A stretch of 64,000 nucleotides of DNA from Acarospora socialis (Eukaryota > Ascomycota > Lecanoromycetes > Acarosporales > Acarosporaceae), in NCBI GenBank assembly GCA_025617375.2, contig JAMYGW020000001.1, positions 1,984,001-2,048,000 of the forward strand, in the 5' to 3' direction. A program made the position numbers and the translations under genes. Positions within the stretch are counted from its first letter, which is position 1. Every line of letters begins with the position of its first letter. Under the pieces are notes generated by a model. It was given only the letters and a program-made list of their open reading frames with translations, searched no databases and had not been told where the DNA came from. Of the stretch, positions 11,028 to 21,628 are shown piece after piece.

Positions 11028-11943
11028 TGGACCGCACGTGTCATCGACGTTGGAGCCGGGGTCTCTGTGAGACACCGTTGAGGTCCGTAGCTCTGCAGAA
11101 GTCAGGTGGTTGTCTATTTAGATATCAACCAATCTAGATGGCCGCAAAGCTCGAGAAGGTAACGATATTAATGACACCCTTCGGCCCCACTCGGCGGATA
11201 TACGGACTTTGATTATTACTGGTTCTACAGTATCAGTCCACAGCAAGAAGCCAACTTTATTATTGTATATTGGTATCTCGGTTTCATGATTCCCTACATA
11301 CATGTGAGTTTCATACTTACGACAACCATGCGTTTTCAGATGACAATACCACGTCATTGTCACGGGAGCTACCCTAGACGCCTTAGTGTAATACTTCGGG
11401 AACATCAAGACTGATCGGAACACAGACTTACGGCACCATCTCCACGTTATCGACGTTCATAATCCAACCTCCGTTCATGACAGCATGCCCAGATTTCCTG
11501 TCTCGCACCTAATGAAAACAACACCCCAGTGGTCCCAGGGCACAAGATAAATTCAAACATGTAAGGTGAAAAGTACTTCATCACATCAGCAAACACAAGC
11601 TTGCTGTCACAAGCTTGCTGTATCACGGAGTCTTCGTGATGATCACCTATGTACTGTAGACTGAAAGTCAGTAATAAATAACACGTGCTCTCATCCAAGG
11701 TGTCCTCGTTAACACAGACCACGCAAGAGGCGCGGCATCAGCAGTCACATACCTCACGGACCAAACCTCACCATCAGTTCTCATTCCCAATCTCTGAAGT
11801 AGTAGGAGTCCTGCAAGAGCAAGTCGAACAAGGCATATGGATTCCAAGCCTGGGAAACGGAGAAAGACCTTTACCATATAACAGCGTTACACATGGAAGA
11901 AGTCCGTTACCCTACCGCTCCTCATGTATAGGAGGCCCCCTGA

Positions 11944-12314
11944 TTGACACCACCCTTATGCTGCGTCGACACCACCCCAAATTGAGTAGTCATTCCAGGC
12001 CTTTCATGCCCAAGACCACAGCTAAATCACACCTGGACAACACCTGAATTCGTGTCCGAGGAGCACTTGGAAGTCTTTTCAAATGTCGCTAAGAGTCACA
12101 TCAAATCTTGTATTCAACTCATCTCATTCACACATGTAGAATATCCTATCTGATTGCTGTCAAGATGTAAAAGTCAACACAAGTTTATGTTTGATTTTAG
12201 GCATGTCTGTAGGCCTGAATTCAGGCATTGAATTAGGCATGCATTTAGGCATGGAAGGCCTGGAATGACTACTTGATTTGGGGTGGTGTCGCCGCCGCAT
12301 AAAGGTGGTGTTGA
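11944..12314. repeat. Inverted repeat element, MITE-like (67-bp arms, ~88% identical)
   Basis: The stretch 11944-12010 matches the reverse complement of 12248-12314 at 59 of 67 positions. Most differences are transitions. The 237-bp interior shows weaker continued similarity (CCTGAATTC in both arms). The right inner flank carries three copies of TTAGGCATG (12198, 12232, 12244). Read outward-in, both arms encode a similar peptide (HHPK.SSHSRP.MPK). No target-site duplication is obvious. It could be a miniature inverted-repeat transposon or two oppositely oriented copies of one fragment. Confidence 0.65.
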
Positions 12315-14120
12315 GGCAGAGTACTCCGTAAAGTGGTTGTCGATCTATTCTGTAGGGGCTCCCCTTAACACTGCATCGATTGCGCAGAAGCCGTGCAGCT
12401 GTCAAACCTGCCTTGCCTTGCCTTGCGTTAGCCTCCAGCACTTCCAGCACCTCCAAGATGACACGTCGCAAGAGACCACCCTCAAGCAACTACCCCGCGA
12501 AGCTGGTCCTCTGCAAGACTGCATGTACCTGCGCCGACGGTCAATCATTGCACTCACAATATGTAAGGTATGACGTTGCCTGACGCTTTTCTGGCCTGCG
12601 TTGGTCGAGAATAAATGCTTGATGCCTGATCACCAAGGAGAGCAGATCAAATTCCTGCGGCTAAAAAGCGAAGAACCTTTTCCCCAGAGCTGGACTTGAC
12701 CAATGAGATTATCGGTGGCAAAGGCGCCAGTTATTTGAAATCGCGTCACGGGTTTTCCAGTCATCTGCTTTGAGATTGGCGGTTTGCCGATCTTCTGGGT
12801 TTCGAGGTTCGAGGTTGGTAATAAGGTTACCACGGTTGCGTGCCGTGTGATCTCATGACAGTCAAGGCACTCATAGATAACTTTACCTTACCTTAGACAG
12901 AATTGTATGAGCAAAGATCATCCCACACCTTCACGCATGGAAAACGGTTCCACCCTTTTCTTTCAAGCCCCAAGGTCAGATGACCTACCTCAAAAGAGCA
13001 AGACGTGCCGCTGACTAAACCACCCCAACCCAAATCGGTCGGCATCCGCATCCATCGTCTCGCGCTCCCCGTTCCAGCGTATTGGTCGCTGGGGCGATGC
13101 TTGCGAGGCGAGTGCCGAGACGATCCCTTCTTTAAAACTCTACAATTGCCTACCTTACCTTACTCTTCGAGCCCAATCGACAAGCTCCATCGTCGCATGC
13201 ACCCAGTTCCCATTGGAAATGTTTTTGTCTCATACTCAAGCACCCTCCCTTACCTTGTGTGGGGTTTATTGAGGTACTTGTAAATCTTGACGCTAGCTTT
13301 CGGAAAAGAAATTGGCTTTCGTCGAAGCTCTGGAGTCCTTCTCCGGCCCGCAAGTCGCGCCTACGCCTTCCGGTCGAAAAGTACTCTATCGTTTAGTTAG
13401 TTGGGGTCATACCGTAGCGCTCAGGCAGGAATGAGGTTCGAGGTGCTGGATAGGTGGATATACGCCTCAGGTGGATATCTCACCTTACTGTAGATACTAC
13501 CCTTGGTTTTCTGGCTTTACTGGTGGTCTCCGTCTTATGCGGAATTTGCTCCGTTCGATGCGATGGGCGGAGGTGCGCAAGTGTCAGTCAGCCTTAATAA
13601 AGAACCTTTAATTATTGGCGTTGCTGTGGTGGTGGTGGTGTTCTTCATTCTGCTGTGCCATGTGCCTCGTCTCGATCTATTCAAGGTTCGGCATCGGATG
13701 TGGTTGCACCAACGCCTCCCCCCGTGGAGCTTCTCCAGATGTGAGGACGCACATCTTCCTGCATGTAGGAAGTGTTTTGCATCCCGGCTACGAATCAGGT
13801 TGTTCCGGTGAGTCTTTTTAGAGCATCCTGGTGAGTGATGTTCATTTTTGGGCTCTCGCCCATGTATGTCTGACAGAATTCTATTCAGCTTTTCCCGTGA
13901 GGCCATTTCAGGCGGCCATACTACTGGCTGCTTGTCCGCAGCCCAACCAGGGGTTCTCCGCAATGGCCGAACAGTCGGGTTGCATGTCAACCCCGTTCAG
14001 TTTTGAGAATATTAGAACTGGTTTACGGCCTGGTGCGTTGGCACACGACTCAATCCTCCTATCTTCATCTTCTCTATTCATCCTACTGCTCAACGTCTGC
14101 AATTGGACTCGGCTTCAACA

Positions 14121-14138
14121 ATGGTCTCCCTTCGGTAG
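14121..14138 (+). promoter_or_regulatory. Short uORF ahead of the gene at 14146
   Basis: ATG followed by four sense codons and TAG, ending seven bases before the ATG at 14146. It lies within a pyrimidine-rich leader. It may tune translation of the downstream frame. If translation in fact starts further upstream, the uORF has no meaning. Confidence 0.3.
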
Positions 14139-14145
14139 TGTTAAG

Positions 14146-14969
14146 ATGAGGTTTGCCTGGCAGACCGCGAGACCCAGCTCTGCACCGAATGCATTCACCT
14201 TCACTGCCGGACCAACGCCAGAACGTCGACTATCCTTCGCTTCGACAGGATCACCACAACCAACACGGTCCGCAAGCCGTCCCAGAGTGATGAAGAGGTC
14301 TCGGCCAGTAACGGACGTCGACGGCGAAGGATCTGAACATCTCGGTAAGAAGAAGCGCCGACTTCGACTCAATCTCATCACCTCCCGGCTGAGCCGTCCC
14401 TACTCGGCCCCACCAACACATATCATTGGCCGTGGTACATCGAAGATTGCATTGTGGGCGAAGCAGAAGGCGCTGGGAAGGAATCTGTTGAGGAAAGCTG
14501 CCATCATGAACCGTGTCAGGCAGCGGATTGTTGCAGCCAAGGAGATTGAGCAAAGACGGATGGAGCAGGCGAGACAAGCTTTTCTGTACGCAACTCTCCC
14601 GCTGCAAACTTCGACGGCGTAGCTGATGGATTTAGACGATATCAGTCCCTGCCAGAACACATACCCCATCGCCATTACATCCCACTGCCTCCCTCTCCCC
14701 TTGGTCTCTCCAACTACGACGCTTTCGACGACGAATACTATCCGCAGAGTGACGAAGAATGTGAAGGAGCCGAGGAAAGGTCGGTGTATAGCGACTTCAA
14801 TATACTCGACCCTTCGGAATCGGTCGTTGATGACTATGACTCCCTTGGGTCCCTTGACGGAGCTTCTACTGAATGGAGGCCTCCAACTCCTCCATGTGAG
14901 AAGGTCGTTGAGCTTATGGTAGAGAGGGAGCGACAGAAGGAGATCTCATTCGTTCAATTCGCGGTATAA
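14146..14969 (+). CDS. Conserved fungal protein of unknown function, basic then acidic
   Basis: I recognise the general look of a conserved filamentous-fungal protein but cannot name a function. Exons are 14146-14585 and 14636-14969 (257 aa). The 50-nt intron has donor GTACGC, a CTGAT branch and acceptor TTTAG, and it joins ...ARQAFL to RRYQSLPEHIPHRHYIPLPPSP. The N-terminal half has a bipartite basic run (KKKRRLRLNLITSRLSRPY), a possible nuclear signal. A basic helix follows (WAKQKALGRNLLRKAAIMNRVRQRIVAAKEIEQRRMEQ). The C-terminal half is acidic with LPPSPLGLSNYDAFDDEYY, SVYSDFNILDPSE and VVDDYDSLGSL. The start is uncertain: an in-frame ATG at 13963 would add 61 residues, but that stretch looks like a leader. 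Confidence 0.68.
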
Positions 14970-15173
14970 CGTTTCGGCAGGCGTTGAGTTGGCGTTTCTG
15001 GCCTGCTTGGAGAATGGGCCATTGTATTCCGTTGATCATGAGCGATAACTTCAGAAGCTTCCCTTGTTTCGGTGGAATTAACTACTCATTGAGATGCTGG
15101 AAGCAGCTTTCGGGCTCGGGATGTAGCGATATCACACATGGCCTGCCAAGAGTTATTAATTCTTTCGAATATA

Positions 15174-15742
15174 TTATAATGGTTCCCAAGTCACCTTGAT
15201 AGCTGCCGCTTTCTCGGCCTCGACATCTCCACGTTTGATACGGGACTGCAGGTCTTCCAGGATCTCCGCCCTACCTCTCCCGTCGACGAAAACTCTGAAA
15301 TCAAACAGATCATCAGTAACTCGAGCTTCCGCCCTATAGATTTAGCAACATACATGTACCGAAAGCCGAAAAGCTTTTCGTACTCTGCATTCAATGCCCT
15401 CAACATCTCCAATTCATCTGACCCGCCAGTGTTCAGCTGTGCCTGTTCCGCCCTACTCTGTGCGCTTTCGACTTGCTGCTCGCCCAGTCTAGGATGCGCA
15501 CTCAGAATGCTCAATAGCCACGTGGTATCGCTGGTGGATGACGACTCCGAAAGGTCCGTCAGTTGTACACCAATACTTGCGATTAAGTCGGCATAAGACG
15601 CAAAAGCTTTCTCGTGGAGTAGGCTGACCGAAAGCGTGTGGAGCGGGACACTGGGTTCGAAGAGCTTGTCCAGAATTTGAGCTCTGTCGATAGAAGAGAG
15701 TGTGGGTATTGTCTCAACTGGTGGGAGACTGGAGTTTTCCAT
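15174..15742 (-). CDS. OHCU decarboxylase (ureidoimidazoline decarboxylase)
   Basis: 2-oxo-4-hydroxy-4-carboxy-5-ureidoimidazoline decarboxylase. It completes conversion of urate to (S)-allantoin in purine breakdown, probably in peroxisomes or cytosol. Exons on the minus strand are 15742-15360 and 15294-15174 (167 aa). The junction joins KLFGFR to VFVDGRGRAEILEDLQSRI. Family landmarks are LLSILSAHPRLGEQQVESAQSRAEQA with the catalytic His and the Ser/Glu pair, then LNAEYEKLFGFR and the closing helix EAEKAAAIKV. The usual C-terminal peroxisomal tripeptide is absent (ends WEPL). No other urate gene lies nearby. It converges with the gene at 14146, with 204 bp between the stops. Confidence 0.88.
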
Positions 15743-16858
15743 TTGTGCAGGTCTTCAAGAAGATGTTGGGTAATAACGGGATGAGAGTTGGAAATGCTTG
15801 CGACAAAGCTGTGTGACTTCGCATTGATACGTACCCTGTGGAGAAGCTGGTCAAAGCTTACAGACAAGCGATAACAGAAAACTGGGGTCGCGATCTAGCG
15901 GATGCTTACATAAGCCGACCGGCAAGGATGATAGAAAAGGAGCATGTCCACCTTACGGAGTTAGAGAGTGTTTTGATAGATCTTCCACAGTATTGATGCT
16001 CTGTAACCGTCAATTATGCTGGACATCTTCCAACATATGTTGGACCCGAAAACACAAAGCGTTGCTGCCACTCAGCTACCGTGGATAGAAATGCTGCTAA
16101 CAAACTAAACTGATGACACAGTGTTGCAACTTTGTTTGCCATGTGGCTTTCAGATTGCGTTCAGACCATGAACGTGTATGGAAAATATAATTTTCTTACC
16201 TTTCCCAGTAGCAGTAAGTTTTGAAGGAGATATGGCTGTGGTGTGAGTCTGGGTAGGAACGATCGCTACTTCATAATGCACTGTCAATATGCCTGATATC
16301 ATGTACAATACCTCTCAGTGAACAGATGAACAGTATGTCTAAGTTGTGTCTAAGTTGTGTTGAGCTCAGCCTTGACTCAATTTAGATCACAGTACTGAGG
16401 TACTGAGCTCGACCTCCAATTGAGAACGAGAAAATCATCTGTCTACCTCCGTATATGCAAGCAAAGCTCAAGGGGTTAAAGTCGAAGAATGTGAAGTTTC
16501 CATGCGCTCGTTTGTACCTGCATTGGAATGGACACTTCTGCTTGGAGCGCTAAGTAAGGTCCAAGCCGGCGGCTTGAATCCCCCTCGAACATTTGACCAA
16601 TAATTCTTTTAGAAAACTTTACGCTCCGTATCTCAGAATCATTCAAGTTGCTTGCATCTTTAAATTGTAGCCCATAAGCCCCTGGACGCTCTATCATGAG
16701 CACTCTGGAATTGACCTACCAGCTACTTCTGAGCATCCCGACACTCGACGGCTCCGAACTTGAACACGGATCTACGACCGGCGTCAAAAGCCTGGAGACA
16801 GTAGTAGCCCTTGGCAGGGACGAGATCGGAGGAATGAAGACATAAAGAAAGGAGAGCA
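15743..16858. other. Divergent intergenic region, OHCU decarboxylase / ADF-H gene
   Basis: Between two divergent starts, so promoters of both are expected. I see no gene. Short direct duplications occur, such as GTCTAAGTTGT twice in tandem near 16337 and TACTGAG twice near 16392. A three-codon uORF (ATG at 16834) precedes the start at 16859. Confidence 0.5.
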
Positions 16859-19800
16859 ATGTCGCTCAATGGGCTGGACGCGACGGAAGTGAATCTAGCT
16901 TACCAAACGGCTTTGGCCGAAGCTGGGGGCTGGTTGGTTATCCTCACGGTGGACGTGATGGATAGCAACTAACATGCTGCCGGAGTAGGTTCCTCCTCAA
17001 GTACACAGCTAGAGACGAAGTAGATCTGCTTCGTGCCGGCAACGGTGGAGTGGTCGAGGTCAGGGATGCGATCTCGCAATACGAAGTCAAGTCACCGCTC
17101 TACGGATTTGTCCAATACCGCCGCCGCAAGGTTCTCCTCAAGTATGTGCCCGAGGGAACGTCAAGGCTTCTACAAGGTATGCAGTATTCTATATTGGCTT
17201 AGAGGAGAGAGAATCATGACCTAATCTTACAGCTCGTGTCGCCGTCCATTTTCAATCCATTACGGACAGGTTCAGCCCTCATGACACGGTCTTCTCAGTT
17301 ACCTCACCTTCCGACCTCAAGGAAACAGCTGTCTCGGCTGCCTGCTCGCTACATACAGCATCGGCTTCTGTCTCATCCTCGAACAGCTCCCTTAGAAGAA
17401 AGAGGCTCCAAGAGATAGCTGAGGATGGAGAAGACAGCCAGCTCATGGCCAGTGCGGACGAGGCTAGCAAGCTCCCAAAGAGCGGGGATAAGCACGGCGA
17501 AGATGTCGGGGATCTTGGAAAACCTTTTCCAGAACAATCGGTAGATAACAAGGAGGAAGAAGAGAAATGGATATGGAGAAAGGAACGGGAAGCACTCCGC
17601 TCCGGCGCAGCTCATCAAGGGCATGTCCCAGCCACTCCGACGCCATCACTTCAAGATTATGATGATTCTGATATAACTGAACGGCATCCTGATCATCTGG
17701 CTAAGACGACACGAGAGCCCCGTACATCCTCACAATCGACCCGGCCAACAGCGCGAGATCTGTACGGCGAGTACGTCCACAAACCCAAAGTCAAGCGCGG
17801 CCCTCGACCATCAACCGAGACTGTGGGACGACCTTATACATCAGGCGGCTTCTCTCGCCAGACAGAGGCTCGGCCAATATCCACATTGCCCGCCGGAATC
17901 AAGATACCGTCACGAAGGCCGATACTAAGCCGGCCTCACACTAAACATTCAACATCGGACTCGAGTTTTACACCAATACTAGCGTCACCTCCAAAGCTAC
18001 CTGATCTGCCTCTGCTGAATCGGATTGCGATCGACAGTGCTCTTACCGAGGTTACGCCTGTCCCTACCAACCAGAGACCAGGGCAGCCTGTAACGAAGCC
18101 TTCTGCCATGACACCCGAGAGACAAAGACTAATGAAGGCGGTGCAGCTTCGGAAAAAACAGATGGCTCTGACCGCCGCTTCGAAGAAGGAAGAACTCGAA
18201 GATAAAAATCCCCCTGTCACTAAGTTCGAAGGCAGTGCTGACGGTCAACGAAAAGCTGAAAATATATCAGTCACTGTCGTCAACAGTATAGGTCCTGAGG
18301 TTGGGAACAATGAAGACTCGGAATCTCCTCTCCACGCATCTTCTTCGCCAGTGTCTGTCCTTGGACCATCAGAGGGACCCTCCACGCAAGCGTCTTCATT
18401 CACTGATGATAGCGATCATCCCACGAAAGAGGCTGAAGCGAAAAGCCCAGACCTGATATCCTCGCCAAGTGAACTAGACTCGTCTGGGCCCTTGGTAATC
18501 AGGGAGCCCGAGCTAGGTATCATTGAGCACCAATGTTCGTCTGGACCACCGCTAGCACAAAGATCGCCATCTGATATTCCACTACCTCCGGCCACAGACG
18601 AAGAAGATCAGGCCCTCAGGGAAGACGATCCCGCGCCAGTATCACTAATATCCAATGCATCTTTACACGCGTTTGTCGGAAATCTAGAATCCGCAGTCAA
18701 TTATGTAACAAATGTTATGCAGAACATCGGGGCAGATACATCAGAAACGAGACCTTCCACAGCAGAGACACCTGAGCGACAAAGCCCCCAGAGGCCCAAT
18801 AAACGTCCTGGACTCATTGATCCTATTCGCATTGTTCCGAGCGCAGAGAACTCGGACGACAACTACTTGTCTGACGATTCGTTTATGGAAGAGCTGAGAA
18901 GTGCTACAGTACAAGAAGCAAAACCGGTGTCAGTCGCAAAATCTCCCATAACGTCAATGTTCCCAAGGAGTTTTCAGGATCGTCGACCAAGCGATGGAGG
19001 GAGCGCATCCCGGTCCATATCGAATCCACAACAGAATGGCACCTTGGCCCATGCAATGCGTTCCTCTCCCGATATTCTTGGTCATGGCTATACTCGATCG
19101 TTTTCAGCATCCTCTATTGATCTTGCAAGGCCGCAGGAATCGTCAGGGCTTATGGCGAAGAAGATTAATGTCTCTTCTGGTATATCAAGAAGAATCAAAG
19201 CACTCGAGTTGGTCTCAAGTCGTGAGACCAGCCCAGTAACGCAACCACCCCTTCTCACCACCATTTCAACTTCTATTCCTCCTCTCGCACAATTCCGTAA
19301 AGCTTCTCTACCCACGCCCAACGGCAGGTCGACACCTACAGGCAAACACGAGACTCGAATTCCCAACAATGTTTACCCGTCGCCCTCTCCATCACCTCAT
19401 ACGCTCACATCACAAAATTATCCGTTACGCAACGCGTCACCGGATAGTCCTCCACAAGCAAAGCAAGCAAGAATGACCGACAAGTCACGACCAGGATCGG
19501 TTTCAGTGACTGCTCGCATTCTTCGAGGTTCAAACAACAAAACACCTACAGTCCCAGTAGACGCCTCTGAACCCGTCACCCAAGATCTCTATCAAAGCCC
19601 GATTACGATAGAGCATCAAGGAGCAAAATTACCAATTTCGAGCTACGAATCTCGACAAGGATCAGATCCCTCTTCAAGCCCGGGAACAAGGATAGAAAGA
19701 TCCGCCTCGGCGTCAGCTGTCAAATACGACGGAGCAACGAGCGGGAATTCTCCGTCCAGTCGCCACAGAAATGAGATTAGCTCAGCCAATAATCATACGG

Positions 19801-20567
19801 CAATAGAGGAGAGGGGAGAGGAAAAGAAAGAATCAAGGAGGAGCCGACTCCTGAAACGAATGTCGTCCATCTCATCATCATCACGCAGAAGCCTTATTCA
19901 AGCCCTCAGCCCTACATTGAAGGAGGAGGATCCTATCGCCGAAAGCGAGTGGATAGTGGAGTCTCTACCAGCAGTAGTGGACATTGGGGACGTGAATATC
20001 CAATTTCCAGACACCTTAGTGAGAATTCCCGTGGCACGCATGGACGTAAAGTGCGCTAATAATCATGGTTTGACGTAGCTTTGGAAGAGGAGACATTTGA
20101 TGGTCGATGATCAAGGCTACCTGATCCTGAGTCCCACCAAGGCGGATGTTGTAAGCCATTGCCACTATATCCATCCATCAACAACATATGGAGCCTAACC
20201 TGATCCTTTCTTAAACCCAGAACTCAAGATCGACCACCAAACGCTACCACCTCTCTGAGTTCCGCATGCCATATATGCCTGACCACGACAGGCAGGAGTT
20301 ACCCAACAGTACGTCTAGCAACCCTACCATCAATGCTCTGTAAAAACTAACTCCCTTAGGCGTCCTTTTAGACTTCTGCGACGGCACAACTCTCCAACTT
20401 GCCTGCGAGAACATCTCCGGCCAAACCAAAGTCCTGCGAAGTAAGTCCTGCACCCTACCTATCCCACGCTCACTTTGGATCTACCAATGGTTAACGTAAC
20501 ACCGGTCTCAGCTCTCAAAGACGCACATGCCGCCTACCATCAGCTCTATGGCTCGAACTCGCCATAA
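16859..20567 (+). CDS. ADF-H (cofilin-type actin-binding) protein with long linker and PH-like C-terminus
   Basis: Predicted actin-cytoskeleton adaptor. Seven exons: 16859-16932, 16989-17176, 17233-20018, 20079-20150, 20221-20308, 20360-20440 and 20512-20567 (1,114 aa), all phases consistent. Residues 1-~140 form an ADF-homology domain: MSLNGLDATEVNLAYQTALA, GGWFLLKYTARDEVDLLRAG, SPLYGFVQYRRRKVLLKYVPEGTSRLLQARVAVHFQS and FSPHDTVFSVTSPSDL. Residues ~150-1,010 are Ser/Pro/Thr-rich and probably disordered. The last ~98 residues look PH-like: LWKRRHLMVDDQGYLIL, then YHLSEFRMPYMPD and LLDFCDGTTLQLACEN. They end in a helix, KVLRTLKDAHAAYHQLYGSN. The first donor is GTTGGT, less usual but GT. Actin binding follows from the family; the PH call is my inference. 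Confidence 0.85.
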
Positions 20568-21628
20568 GCGGCCTCGAATCATTCTTCCCCATGACCGTTA
20601 ACACATTCATCTTCGACCTCCCTCATCACCATCACCAATGCCGTCCCGACCTTTGTCTTGTCTCCCTGCGCGAATTCCCTACCTACAGTTTCAACGATAC
20701 CACGATCTCTCCAAACGGCGTCCACGGCGCTCTTCGCTCCAGGATACTTCCCACACTCCCCGCGTTTCTCCCACTTCTCCTCCGTCACCTAGCTAAATTA
20801 CACTTGCATCCTCTTCCCGTTTCCTTTCTTTGTTTCTACCCGCGGCGCAGCCAGGTGCGTCGGCCGCCGATTCAGGATAAAGCCAACAAACCCCACATTT
20901 TCCATTTTCCACCTTCCTCGTTCCATGCTATTCTGTTCCGTTCCGTTTCTTTTGGTGTAATCTAGGCTACGTCTAGTCTTTCTAAATCAGGCTATGTACG
21001 CGGGCAGGGCGATCGTGCGATCTAAATCCAGTGGTGGTTCTCATCTCTTTGCACATTGAATCGGAAGAATCTATGCTGCGGTAGTTCGGTGTCATGTCGC
21101 ATATCTTTCAGCGATTTAGCTGCCGCTCTGGTAGCCCGGCATGAAGATATCTAAATCGTGCAAGGACGCGAAGACTTGGATCGAGGCGGGAGAGGCTGTT
21201 CTGAAATGTGCGTGCGTTGTAGGTCATGCTTGTTAAGTGATAGGTGTCGTGCGGGTTGGTGGTAGAGGTGAGGCGAGGCGGGAAGGGTCGGGTGGACGTC
21301 CTGGTTTCCAAGATGTCGAAGTCAGTTACTTCATCCGTCACTTGTTCTGGAAAGTAAGTCTGGTTTGGTTCGCATGATACCTTGGGGCAAGTATCAGTTA
21401 GGTGGTTCTGTCGTCGATTTGATGTATTTTGTGTACAATACGAAAGGAACCACTACCGAACTGTTGACAGCAAAGGGAGCAAGCAAACTATATATACGCA
21501 AGACTCGAAAGCAGATCATAAAGATAACTCCGTGCCACGCCCTCCATAGACACCGCCCCGCACCACACGGGACCCATCCCGCACCAGTCTTCCGACCAAG
21601 CAAAACAAACCTCACCCCAGTATACCCC
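20568..21628. other. Convergent 3' region, ADF-H gene and GTPBP1-type gene
   Basis: About 1.06 kb between two stop codons. I see no gene. Open frames such as 20591-20965 have no domain and are compositionally like UTR. The region should hold both 3' UTRs and polyadenylation signals, which I cannot place exactly. Confidence 0.5.

Larger units (their letters stand above)
11028..14145. other. 3.1-kb region without a recognised gene
   Basis: No open frame with recognisable protein content. It contains an inverted-repeat element at 11944-12314, listed separately. It also has scattered short direct repeats built on CCTTGCC or CCTTACC near 12410, 12885, 13150 and 13250. The last ~100 bases before 14146 are pyrimidine-rich and look like the 5' leader of the next gene, with a six-codon uORF at 14121-14138. 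The remainder may hold degraded mobile-element sequence, but no transposase or polymerase motif was seen. Confidence 0.5.

Noticed and set aside
13621-13641. GGT-rich run resembling a microsatellite
   Set aside because: Short and imperfect; no association with a gene or element.
20591-20965. 124-codon plus-strand frame after the ADF-H gene
   Set aside because: Follows the stop codon and reads like UTR; no known content.
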